From IMG/VR virus record IMGVR_UViG_3300033145_002956, positions 1-51,355 of that record: DNA of 51,355 nucleotides; one strand, written 5' to 3'. How positions within the stretch are numbered: position 1 is the first letter of the stretch; each line of letters begins with the position of its first letter. Shown here piece after piece: positions 21,239-30,000 of the stretch. The notes under the pieces are model-generated. The model was not told the origin of the DNA. It saw only the letters and a list, made by a program, of their open reading frames with translations, and did not search any database. This DNA comes from a virus. The position numbers were made by a program, and so were the translations under genes.

Positions 21239-21580
21239 GTGCCTATAAGTATATTTGGACAGGAATGTTCAATAATGAGAATAGGAAGCAGGCAGCTCAA
21301 TCTTAGGGGGCCTGCTAAAGCAAACAAAGCAAATTTTGTGATAAAGAGTAAGTCAGTACCGAGTCATACTAAAGAGTGGCTTGGTGTAGCTATTGCCTTT
21401 GCAGAGGCTGCTCATTCTGCAAGAGGAGGAACTCTTGAGGATGTAGTGCTGGCTGTGAAGAAGGGTCTTAGTGGTAAGGACTTTGGTGGTGCGGCTGCGG
21501 CTGCTAGAAGGAGAGAAATGAGATTGGCTTCGTATGATGGCAATATAGCTAAGATGAAAAGAGAACTTGCAGCAAAGTAG
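21239..21580 (+). CDS. Small virion-type protein, 113 aa
   Basis: GTG start after TTAGGTGATGTAAA. Basic, with AFAEAAHSARGG and Ala-rich helices (DFGGAAAAARRREM). The 'F-EAA-SA-G' pattern is seen in small archaeal-virus proteins near coat genes. It heads the block that contains the coat candidate. Divergent from, and homologous to, the 20785-21141 gene. Confidence 0.55.
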   Translation: MPISIFGQECSIMRIGSRQLNLRGPAKANKANFVIKSKSVPSHTKEWLGVAIAFAEAAHSARGGTLEDVVLAVKKGLSGKDFGGAAAAARRREMRLASYDGNIAKMKRELAAK

Positions 21581-21590
21581 GTGACCTCAC

Positions 21591-21974
21591 ATGAACATTT
21601 TTAAAGACTTGGATTTGTATGAAGTCGGCGGTGAGGTCTTAGGTCTGTATGGTGCCGAGTTTGTCGTGGAGTGGATACAGAAGTTTGTCCCTTCACTGTC
21701 CGAATGGATGCAGGCACTGGCTAAAGGTGTAGTTGGTGCAGGTGTCATAATCGGAAATAAAAAATATGGATTTGCTACTGGTGACTTGGAGAAGTTCGTT
21801 AATGGACTTGGAGAAGGTCTGATGGTCAGTGCTGGGTTTGATCTTTTGCAGTATGTACTGCCAAGACAGACTTCCAGTAGAGTTGCATCGAGGTATGTGC
21901 CAAAGAGAGTTGCTCAGCCTATAGCACCTCTTAGACCGCAGTATGCAAGAGAAATAAGATTTCTTGGAAGGTGA
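21591..21974 (+). CDS. Small hydrophobic virion protein, 127 aa
   Basis: Starts after TAGGTGACCTCAC. Moderately hydrophobic helices (WMQALAKGVVGAGVIIG, GLGEGLMVSAGFDLLQYVLP) alternate with a basic C-terminus. Could be a membrane-embedded or internal capsid protein. The neighbouring genes look structural and their ribosome sites are strong. Confidence 0.58.
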   Translation: MNIFKDLDLYEVGGEVLGLYGAEFVVEWIQKFVPSLSEWMQALAKGVVGAGVIIGNKKYGFATGDLEKFVNGLGEGLMVSAGFDLLQYVLPRQTSSRVASRYVPKRVAQPIAPLRPQYAREIRFLGR

Positions 21975-21978
21975 TTAG

Positions 21979-22560
21979 ATGTTGCAGGGAATAATACCAC
22001 TTGGTGAGCTTGAGAAGATAGATATAAAGGGTATCAGAGATGCTGTTCAGAAAAGGCTAATTGAAAAGATGTTGTACGCAAAGATTGTTACTAGACCTGA
22101 CGATGTTAAGATTAGAGATCTTGTTTTTGGTGATTCTTCTGATGCGACTGACTTTGTGGATCTTGATGGTCCGGCGACTGCTGCTGTAACAGGTCAGGAG
22201 CACTGGCTGATAGATTCATCTGCGTTTACTGCTGGTGATCTAAGTAGTATCCTCGCTTCGGGTACAACTTGTCCTGACAACAAAATGATTGGTATCTTCG
22301 GATTCTTTGACTTATCTCCTATTCCTGAGCTAACTGCAATAAGGTTCAAGAGAGGGTCAGATGTGCTTAACTTCTGGGAAGTTGAGCAGTGCTATGTGTA
22401 TCAGGATCTCCCAGGGGGAATGACTTGGGAACCAGTTATATATGAGCAGAACGATCCGATGGATATAGAGATGAATGTGACTGGAGGAAGCACAGATCTA
22501 AGAATAGGACTATACGCATATATCGCTGAGAGATACGGCGAGCAGGTCACAAGTCCTTGA
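21979..22560 (+). CDS. Candidate major coat protein, 193 aa
   Basis: Strong ribosome site (GGAAGGTGATTAG). A helical N-terminus (IRDAVQKRLIEKMLYAK) is followed by a beta-rich body (MIGIFGFFDLSPIPELTAI, LRIGLYAYIAERYG). Length and composition would suit a single jelly-roll or similar shell protein. The call rests on position in the virion block, fold impression and expression signals, not on recognised homology. Confidence 0.45.
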   Translation: MLQGIIPLGELEKIDIKGIRDAVQKRLIEKMLYAKIVTRPDDVKIRDLVFGDSSDATDFVDLDGPATAAVTGQEHWLIDSSAFTAGDLSSILASGTTCPDNKMIGIFGFFDLSPIPELTAIRFKRGSDVLNFWEVEQCYVYQDLPGGMTWEPVIYEQNDPMDIEMNVTGGSTDLRIGLYAYIAERYGEQVTSP

Positions 22561-22571
22561 GGTGATTGTGC

Positions 22572-22898
22572 ATGGCTAATGTTACATTGGACACACCACA
22601 GGGTCTTGGTCAGGGCTTGAAGACGCAACTCTATGATTATACTTTCTCAGCTAAGGCAACTACTGGGAAAACTGGAGGAATTACTCTTACTCTTTCGCAG
22701 TTTGATAAGATTATCAATGCGAGAGTAAGTGGAACTGTTGCAGGATATGTTGCTCAGCCTTCAACGATTTCAGGGAATACAGTTAAGCTCAAACTGTGGA
22801 AACAGGATGCTACTACAGGAGTTCTAAAAGTTGCGAGTACTGCTGCTATTGCTTCAGGTACGGTGGTCTATCTCACCGTTACGGGCTATAAAGTTTGA
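22572..22898 (+). CDS. Beta-rich structural protein, 108 aa
   Basis: ATG 22572 has GAGGTGAT six bases upstream; the frame opens slightly earlier. Nearly all predicted strands, rich in Thr, Ser and Gly (TTGKTGGITLTLSQFDK, VVYLTVTGYKV), like head-decoration or minor capsid proteins. No cysteine. Function inferred from composition and location. Confidence 0.55.
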   Translation: MANVTLDTPQGLGQGLKTQLYDYTFSAKATTGKTGGITLTLSQFDKIINARVSGTVAGYVAQPSTISGNTVKLKLWKQDATTGVLKVASTAAIASGTVVYLTVTGYKV

Positions 22899-22923
22899 TC
22901 TTCCAATACCGAGATAGATAGAA

Positions 22924-23061
22924 ATGGTATCTTTTTTATTATTTGAGGAATTGAAGAAGAGTATAGAAAGTGTGCCTATTGTGTACTTTCCTCTTTTTCT
23001 GGTTTTTTTCTTAGGTTACCTTTCTGTCTTGTCCGTTATTGGTTGCTTGGCGAACCTATGA
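22924..23061 (+). CDS. Small membrane protein, 45 aa
   Basis: MVSFLLFEELKKSIE then one long hydrophobic stretch (VYFPLFLVFFLGYLSVLSVI). The stop overlaps the next ATG. No clear ribosome site, but it fits the pattern of short membrane peptides here. Confidence 0.45.
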   Translation: MVSFLLFEELKKSIESVPIVYFPLFLVFFLGYLSVLSVIGCLANL

Positions 23062-23539
23062 AGTCTGGTGCTAAGAAGTCTAATATGGCTCAGGTTTTGT
23101 TCATAGAGCCTGTGCCGTTAATTACGAAGGACTTTGGAAGCTTGTCTGCTGGGAGTTCTTCTTCCTTGACAGAGATGGATACTGAGCTTGAGGTTGAGGC
23201 TAATCAACTTCTACAGTTGCGGATAATACCCTGTGATGATATTGAGATAACGGTGAAACAGCCTAGAGGTGTAGGGAAGTTCTCTACGAGATATACTACT
23301 TCCTCTCTAAAGTTAATGCCTGAATCTAATGCGTTCCAGCGTTTCCAAGAGTCTGAGATGTTTATTAGAGAGGATGATGTGATATACTTAAGAATCCAAC
23401 GGAGTACACTCAGTCTCGCAATAAAGTTGCTTTTGTAGGATACAAGTATCTCCTTAGATACCTTTCTGTAGCAGAAGCTAGGAAAATAACAATCTATACT
23501 TGGGTCCCGACCTTTGGTGCTGGGAAGTATAGTTCGTGA
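23058..23539 (+). CDS. Virion-type protein, reading frame interrupted by a -1 shift
   Basis: The first frame runs from ATG 23058 and stops at 23438 after an unlikely tail. If one extra A is assumed in TTAAGAATCC near 23396, translation continues as ...VIYLKNPTEYTQSRNKVAFV and ends at 23539 after GAGKYSS, giving about 160 aa with much better protein-like composition. The extension fills an otherwise empty 110-base gap. Either an indel in the assembly, a recent mutation or programmed -1 frameshifting. Function unknown, probably structural. Confidence 0.55.
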
Positions 23540-23549
23540 GGTGAATTAG

Positions 23550-23882
23550 ATGGGTGAATTTCATCATCAAAGTCATGAGATTGCTACTGCGTCTTCGGAT
23601 GTTCAGTTGTATAAGTTGACCTCAGGTAGAAAAGGTTATGTTAGGGCAGTTACTTTGCTAAATGAGGCGTCTACTTCGTCTAAGGTTTCTCTCTGGGATG
23701 CGGTATCTACGTCCTCTGGTACTGCTATGTACGCTTTCAGACTTGCTAGTAAAGAGTCGGTTGCTCTCGGTAAAAATGATCTTGGGGAGTTGTCTTTCTA
23801 CAATGGACTTGTAGTTCAGGCAAGTGCGGCTACTGGAGGAGGGAAGGTCTTCGTTTACGTCAATGTTGAGGAAGTTGTATAA
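23550..23882 (+). CDS. Small beta-rich structural protein, 110 aa
   Basis: Starts after GTGAGGTGAATTAG. Ser/Thr/Gly-rich strands (VRAVTLLNEASTSSKVSLWD, GGGKVFVYVNVEEVV), typical of small virion decoration or baseplate proteins. Between two frameshifted structural genes. Confidence 0.58.
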   Translation: MGEFHHQSHEIATASSDVQLYKLTSGRKGYVRAVTLLNEASTSSKVSLWDAVSTSSGTAMYAFRLASKESVALGKNDLGELSFYNGLVVQASAATGGGKVFVYVNVEEVV

Positions 23883-23893
23883 GAGGCGGTCTA

Positions 23894-24336
23894 ATGAAAT
23901 TTGGTAATAGGAAGGAGAGGATTACAGGTAAACTTGCCTTAGCCAATTCAATAAAAGATAGTGATGTGGCTACAGGTGCTGCAATCGCTTACTCTAAACT
24001 TGCCTTAGCCAATTCAATAAAAGATAGTGATGTGGCTACAGGTGCTGCAATCGCAGGGTCTAAAATTAGTCCTGACGTAACAAATGCTGTGATAGGTGCA
24101 GCTTCGGGGTATAAAATAGCAAGGGGTAGTGTATCTGTTACTGGATCGACGAGACTGTCACTGCTGTAGTTGCTTCTCTTGAGAGTATTGGTACTGGTGC
24201 TGGTGATCCCTTTGTGGTTACTGCGAAGCCTGCTACTTCTGGATCGACTTCTAAAATTGTGCTTTCTGTGTACCAAGATAATGGTGCTACGGCGACTACT
24301 GCGGCAACGGTTAATTGGATTGTAGTGGGTTCATAG
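23894..24336 (+). CDS. Fibre protein with internal repeat and a frameshift
   Basis: The opening frame contains two copies of a 22-residue unit (LALANSIKDSDVATGAAIAY) and ends at 24169. A -1 shift near 24145 restores a frame reading DETVTAVVASLESIGTGAGD ... TAATVNWIVVGS up to the stop at 24334-24336. That is the usual C-terminal pattern of phage-type fibre proteins ('VTAVVASL-S...ATVNWI'). The whole would be about 147 aa. Receptor-binding or decoration role inferred. Confidence 0.6.
23929..24053 (+). repeat. 66-bp tandem duplication in the fibre gene
   Basis: Bases 23929-23987 are repeated exactly at 23995-24053 (period 66 bp, 22 codons). The in-frame duplication lengthens the fibre; exact identity indicates it is recent or kept homogeneous. 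Confidence 0.85.
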
Positions 24337-24347
24337 GGGGGAGTTCT

Positions 24348-24491
24348 ATGGAGAAGTCTACTGAAGAGCTCCTCATCATTGCTGGCGTAGTTTTAATCAT
24401 AGCCTTCCTTATCTATAAGAGTAGCCAGAGGTCTCATCAAACTATAATCGAGCCTACGGAAAAGGGTGGATATGTCATTATTGAGACGTGA
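24348..24491 (+). CDS. Single-span membrane protein, 47 aa
   Basis: ATG after TAGGGGGGAGTTCT. A helix LLIIAGVVLIIAFLIYK then a polar tail (HQTIIEPTEKGGYVII). The stop overlaps the GTG start of the Cys-repeat protein. The same N-terminal anchor style recurs in the Cys-repeat proteins. Confidence 0.55.
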   Translation: MEKSTEELLIIAGVVLIIAFLIYKSSQRSHQTIIEPTEKGGYVIIET

Positions 24492-25150
24492 TCGCTGTGG
24501 AAAGAGAGACAGTAGAAAAAGCAACTGTGTTATTTGGAGGGCTTGTATTACTTGCAGGTCTCTTAAAGGTTCATGCTCAGCCTCCGCCTCCTCAATGTGA
24601 AACTGCATGTGAGATAAGTTGTCAAGCGTGTGAAATCTGTGAGGCTGGAGAGGTTCCATGTGGTACTTGCGAAACTGTGTGTGAAACCACATGCGAAACC
24701 TGTGAATTTGAACTCCCTCCCTGCGAAACTTGTGAGGCTGGAGAAGTCCCGACTCCACCTGTTCCTCCGATTGAAATTGAAATGCCTCCTGCTTCTGTAA
24801 AGAGAGTGTCTAAAATGATTTCATTTAGCAAAACTATAGATGGATCGTATGAAGTGCTTAGGGAAGATACAGCGGGAGCTATAAAAGAACTTCTATTTGC
24901 TTCTCCTTCAGATAATTACAAGATTAAAGTAGTTCTTGACGGCTCTAATGTTTATGATGATACCTTTGCTAATTTGCAGTCTATTTCTTCAGGTTTGAAC
25001 GACCTTGCTGCATACTCCTCAGGAGGAACTTATTACTTGAACATTACTGAGTTGTATTATCTAAAGAGCTGTGTTATTGCTATTGAGACTTATGAGAGTA
25101 TTGCTTTCTCTAAGCTTTATATCAAGTATGAGGTGCATGAATATGCCTGA
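24488..25150 (+). CDS. Anchored Cys-repeat protein fused to a fibre-base domain, 220 aa
   Basis: GTG start. A hydrophobic N-terminal helix (TVLFGGLVLLAGLLKVHA), then a Cys-x3/Cys-x2 region (about residues 38-85; QCETACEISCQACEICEAGE is its start), a Pro-rich hinge, and a C-terminal domain KMISFSKTIDGSYEVLREDT...LYIKYEVHEYA. The last domain is homologous to the 34914-35375 protein. The Cys region follows the same C-[EQ]-x-x pattern as the 1070-aa protein, so it is a predicted substrate of the radical SAM enzyme at 30232. Probably a virion or surface appendage. Confidence 0.65.
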   Translation: MIAVERETVEKATVLFGGLVLLAGLLKVHAQPPPPQCETACEISCQACEICEAGEVPCGTCETVCETTCETCEFELPPCETCEAGEVPTPPVPPIEIEMPPASVKRVSKMISFSKTIDGSYEVLREDTAGAIKELLFASPSDNYKIKVVLDGSNVYDDTFANLQSISSGLNDLAAYSSGGTYYLNITELYYLKSCVIAIETYESIAFSKLYIKYEVHEYA

Positions 25151-25535
25151 GATGGTAGAGATTTTAGATCAATTAAAAAAATTAAAGGGTATCTCTACGG
25201 GGTCTGCCTCGGTTACTGTAGCTAGTACTGCACCTATTACTGGTACTGTGACTGTTGGGGTGAGTCTCCCCTTGACTGTACTTAGAGTTGGTCAGATCAC
25301 TGTAGGAGCTACAACCTCAAAAGCTCTTACTTCCTCGTGTACTTCTAAAGCTGTAGGTCTTGTTGCTCATTCTGGCAATGCAGGCAAGGTCTACTTTGGG
25401 CATAGTTCTTCAGTGTCAACTTCCAGCGGTTTTGAGTTGTCTGTACCTGTATCTTTATCTATTGATAATGCGAATAAAATTTATGTAATAGCAAGCACTT
25501 CGGGTCAGAAGGTCTGTTGGGTGGTGTTGAGATGA
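25143..25535 (+). CDS. Fibre-type protein, paralogue of the 35.4-36.0 kb gene, 130 aa
   Basis: ATG 25143 has AGGTG at proper spacing. The region QITVGATTSKALTSSCTSKA ... KIYVIASTSGQKVCWVVL matches the C-terminal third of the 35368-36046 protein. Over about 57 bases (25293-25350 against 35804-35861) the DNA is almost identical, pointing to recent duplication or gene conversion. Beta-rich, with paired Cys. It overlaps the neighbouring genes. Confidence 0.62.
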   Translation: MPEMVEILDQLKKLKGISTGSASVTVASTAPITGTVTVGVSLPLTVLRVGQITVGATTSKALTSSCTSKAVGLVAHSGNAGKVYFGHSSSVSTSSGFELSVPVSLSIDNANKIYVIASTSGQKVCWVVLR

Positions 25536-26620
25536 CTGGTGAGATAAAGAAGAGGAATGATCTTTCTTTGCCTGGTCGAAGTAAGTGTCTTATTATGGAT
25601 GATGATTATATTTATTACAGTAAGGAGTCTGGTGGCAGTACAAGTGTGTACTATATTAGCATATTAGACTTCATAGGTGATAATGCTGAGACTCTTGTGG
25701 GCACAAGATCACCTAATACTGGTTATACTTCTATTTATACGATGAAACTCGATAAGTTGGATAATATGGATATTTTAATTGGTAGTATGTTGCAGTATAG
25801 TGATACAGATATAGACGAGCTTTTCTGCTATTGGAAAAATGTTCATACTTCCCCTACTCGACAGGATGGAGTTACTGGTTATTGGGAATATGAAGGGATG
25901 GTTGGATGGACAGGTGCGAATGATTACTGTTATTATATAGGTTCTTCTTCTGCTGGTGATCATGGTGTTGTTCGTGATAGGCGTTATGTGAACACAAGTG
26001 ATTATGCGTCCAAGTCTGGTGGCACTGGTGGTTTTGGTAATTGGCATGATGTAGCATGTAGTAATAGATATATCCATGGTATAGACTTGAGAGTTGGGGG
26101 TGTTGGACCTAGTGGGATCTATGGAATCTATGATGTTACTAAGTGGGATGATGCTTGGGAAGATTTTGAACTTTATTATGCTTCTATTTCTGGAAGATCA
26201 GGTATTATTTATGATAGTGTGAATGATAAATTTATAAGTTGGGGGTATAATAATCGTAGAATCTACATAGCTGATCCTACTTCTTCTAATCCTGATGCAG
26301 TATATTTTGACACTCCTTCTTCTGAGGGAAATGTTACTGATGTGAGATCCTATGGAGGATATCTATATATTGGTACTACTACAAATGGCAAGGTTTTGGT
26401 ATATGATATATCTGGTAATAAGAAAGGGGAGTATGATACGGGTGTTGCATCGCCAATAACAGCGGTTGCTGCAAATGCATCTTATGTTTGTGCAGTTTGT
26501 AGTGGATGGATGTATTTGTGGAAAATAGCAGGCGTTCCAGTTTCGGTTAATATGTCATTCCCTCTTGGTGGTCTTAAGTCTCGTTCGATTATCAGCTTTG
26601 CCAGAGGTGTATCAATATGA
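25532..26620 (+). CDS. Beta-propeller-like surface or fibre protein, 362 aa
   Basis: Repeating strand patterns with aromatic and Asp-rich blades (KCLIMDDDYIYYSKESGG, DKFISWGYNNRRIYIADP, GYLYIGTTTNGKVLVYDISG, SYVCAVCSGWMYLWKIAG) resemble a WD40/NHL-type propeller. Likely a receptor-binding or adhesion head. It overlaps the fibre gene before it and the Cys-repeat gene after it (ATGA), so it is co-translated with the cassette. Confidence 0.6.
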   Translation: MTGEIKKRNDLSLPGRSKCLIMDDDYIYYSKESGGSTSVYYISILDFIGDNAETLVGTRSPNTGYTSIYTMKLDKLDNMDILIGSMLQYSDTDIDELFCYWKNVHTSPTRQDGVTGYWEYEGMVGWTGANDYCYYIGSSSAGDHGVVRDRRYVNTSDYASKSGGTGGFGNWHDVACSNRYIHGIDLRVGGVGPSGIYGIYDVTKWDDAWEDFELYYASISGRSGIIYDSVNDKFISWGYNNRRIYIADPTSSNPDAVYFDTPSSEGNVTDVRSYGGYLYIGTTTNGKVLVYDISGNKKGEYDTGVASPITAVAANASYVCAVCSGWMYLWKIAGVPVSVNMSFPLGGLKSRSIISFARGVSI

Positions 26621-27009
26621 AAAACAAAAAAATTGTTATTGGTCTTGGTGCTCTTGGAATAGGCCTCTACTTACTGAGTAGGGCAAGAGCTTGTCCTACA
26701 GATGTTCCCTGTGGGGTATCTGAAATCTGTGGAGATTGTCAGGCTATTTGTCAGGTAGGTGAGGCTTGCTATACTTGTGATGTTTCCTGCGAGCCTGTTT
26801 CTCAGCAGTGTGGAACTGCTGAGTGCGGGGTAGGTTGTGAGGTTTCTTGTGAGGAGACCTGTGAGCTTCGTTGTGAGGAAGGTTGTATGGTCGATTGCCA
26901 GACTGCATGTCAGGCTCAGTGCGAATGGATGACTGAGCAGTGCAAAATCTGTGAAACTCTTTGTGAAGTTCACTGTCAGGTAGGATGTGAAGTTTCTGTG
27001 GAGGGCTGA
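26617..27009 (+). CDS. Anchored Cys-repeat protein, 130 aa
   Basis: N-terminal hydrophobic helix (KIVIGLGALGIGLYLLS), then a Cys-rich stretch for almost the whole remainder (for example CGVGCEVSCEETCELRCEEG), mostly Cys every fourth residue followed by Glu or Gln. No other domain. The simplest predicted substrate of the downstream radical SAM maturase. It overlaps the propeller gene and is followed one base later by the 1070-aa gene. Confidence 0.68.
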   Translation: MKNKKIVIGLGALGIGLYLLSRARACPTDVPCGVSEICGDCQAICQVGEACYTCDVSCEPVSQQCGTAECGVGCEVSCEETCELRCEEGCMVDCQTACQAQCEWMTEQCKICETLCEVHCQVGCEVSVEG

Positions 27010-27010
27010 A

Positions 27011-30000
27011 ATGGAGAAAAAAAATCTTGCTATCGTTGGAGGTTTAGGTGCATTGGCCGCTTATTTATATTATACTCGTAGACCTTGTGAGCTGTGTGAG
27101 ACCTGTGAGACTTCATGTGAGTTTTCATGTCAGACTTGTGAAATTTCTCAGGATGTTCCTGATCATTGTGGTCGAGATAATCCCGATTGGAAACATGATG
27201 ATCAGATTTATGATGTAACTTCTGTAATGAACTCTCAGGGCTACTCTGGATATTGGGAGTTAGATGTAACTATGCATAATGGACCATCAATCATATCTAT
27301 TTATGGGCCTGAAGAGCCTCCAGAGAGAAGTGATAAAGAAAAGGTACAATCGTGGCTTAGTGGTTTTGACTTGCATAGAGGCTTTTGTTATATTGATAAT
27401 AATTATTACTGGCTTAAATATCCAGCATCTTTGACACATACTCCTTACCCTCCGTGTCTTACTTGTGAAGTCGCCTGTGAGTCTTCATGTATGGAGAGTT
27501 GCGAGGTTCACTGCCAGACAGGTTGTGAGGTCTCCTGTGAGGCTGACTGTGAAACAGCATGTCAGGTTGGATGTGAGATTTCGGTAGAGCCACCGTCTCC
27601 TCCTGAGAAGAGGAAGTTAAGTATCCATGCAGAGGAGGGAGGCACAACTGATCCGTCTCCTGGCACTTACTATCATGATCCTTTGGATGTTGTTAGAGTC
27701 TTGGCAATTCCCAATTCAGGATATATCTTTGATCATTGGTCTCTTGGTGGGTCAAAGTTTTATCCTAATCCTATTGATGTGCTGATGGATGCTGATATTA
27801 ATTTGATAGCTTACTTTAAGGAAGCTCCATCGCCACCTTGTGGTACAGAGGATGTTCCTACACCTCCTCCTCCTGAACCTGGAACTGGGCATGTTTTAGT
27901 TACTTCTTTAGAGGTAGAGAGTGTTCCTGCTACTACAGAGGGAGGATGTAACACTTTACATTATGAAGCTGTGCTGACAAATCCAGGTTCTGAGTCTGCT
28001 ACTCACCATGTGGAGATTTACTTGGAGTATGGCGGTACTTCCTCAAGTATCTACAGTCAGGATGTTACTCTTGAGCCTGCTCAGACTAAATATCTTGCTA
28101 ATAATATCAGAATGTGCCTAAGTGGAACTTTAACCGTAGGTATGTCTGTAACTATTCGGGTAGTTGCAGAAAATGAAAAATCTGCGAGTGTTGTGCTTTA
28201 CCCCGGACCAACTCCTCCTCCTTGTACTACTCAGTGTGAGATCTGTGAAACTCCTTTTGAAATATGTGGTGTTATAGAAACATGTGGAACTTTAGAAACT
28301 TGTCCTACGGATGTTTGTAGAGTATCTTGTGAGATTCCCTCTGAAATTCTTCCTCCTTCAGGAATTGAAGTTTGGGTATTCTCTCAGCCAGAGGAGATTT
28401 GTCCTCCATGTCCTTTAGCTGCTAGGGCTGCTCAGGAGGTTGCTAGTGAGTATAATGTAGGTTTTAAGGATATAGATACCTTTACTGATGAGGGTAGAGT
28501 GTTGGCGGAGCAGTATAATGTTACGAGCACTCCTACTACAGTAGTCTTTGTAGATGGTACAGTAAAATGTAGATGGGAAGGGTATTTTTCCAATCTAAAG
28601 GATGTTCTTAGGGATTGTCTTGATCAGTATGTGTCAATTCCAGGTAGAAAGGTGCTGTTTTATATAGATGGTACTCTTGTGCATCAGGCGCAGGTAAGTT
28701 CTGTTCTCACCGAGTCTGCTTTTGATGAGTGTTACTTTGCACATGGTGGTAAGAGTGGTAATGAGGAGCTGGGTCCTCCTACTTTTGCAGGAGAGAAGTT
28801 TTGTTTTCATGCACATATTGGAGGAGAGTGGGGAGTGACTTATTCTCTCTTTGGATATACTGCTGAATCTGGGACTCATACTGTTACTGCGAAGCTTGTT
28901 GATGAAAATGGTAATGTTTTGGATACATGCTCGAAGACATATTCGATTGAAGCTCCTCCTCCTGAAGAGTGTACAATTGATGATGATGTCTGGAAACATG
29001 GAGATGAAGTCTATGATGTTACAGAAGTCATGAATCGTAATGGTTATGATGGGGAGTGGACTTTGTCAGTCACGATGCGTAATGGTCCGACAGGTATAGA
29101 GCTATTTGGTCCAACTGAGCCGCCTGCAAGGGAAGAGTTAAAGATGATAGCTTCATGGCAGGCGGGATATGATCTTCATAGGGGTTTCTGTCCAAAGGAC
29201 AATAATTATTATTGGTTACATTATCCTGTTGAGCTTACTCAGATTTCTGGCCCTACACCGTCTTCATCGGCTTTGTCTTTTGAGGGTGTTACAATAACTT
29301 CCTCTGGTGGTACTCATCCTTCAGATTTCGATGTTTCTGGGCGTGTTTCTAATCCAAATGCGTTTCCCGTAACTACAACAGTGGAAGCTTGTTATGCAGT
29401 TAAGGGGGGTTCCAATGAGACGGATTGTGATCTACAGACTCTTACTGTTCCTGCTCATGGTTCCTCCTCCTTTAGTATACACCTCCATGTTACGAATTGG
29501 TGCATTCCTCCTTATAAATGTGGTGGCAGTTGTACTGTTACTGTAACGGGAGATAAAATAGGGGATTATGTATCTCGGAAGTTTATGGCAGATGGAAGTG
29601 CCGAGCCTTATGAATATGGTGGAGGAACAGGTGAGCCTCCTGATGTTTGGTGTGAGATGTGTGATGTTTCCTGTGAGGAAACCTGCGAAATTTCTTGTCA
29701 GGCTGATTGCGAAGTTGCTTGCCAGACAGGCTGTGAAATCTCTTGTGAGGAAGAATGTGAATTATCCTGTCAATCTGCTTGTGAGTGGTGCATGATCTCT
29801 TGTGAAAACTGCGAAGGTCGCTGTGAAACAGGTTGTGAGGTTGCTTGCCAGACTTCTTGTGATGTTTCTTGTGAAGATTACTGTGAAAAGGCTTGTCAGG
29901 GAGCATGTGAGTTGGCTTGCGAAGAGAATTGTGAATATGCCTGTCAGGCTTACTGTGAATCTTACTGTCAAATTGGTTGCGAAGTGTCTTGTGAAACGGG

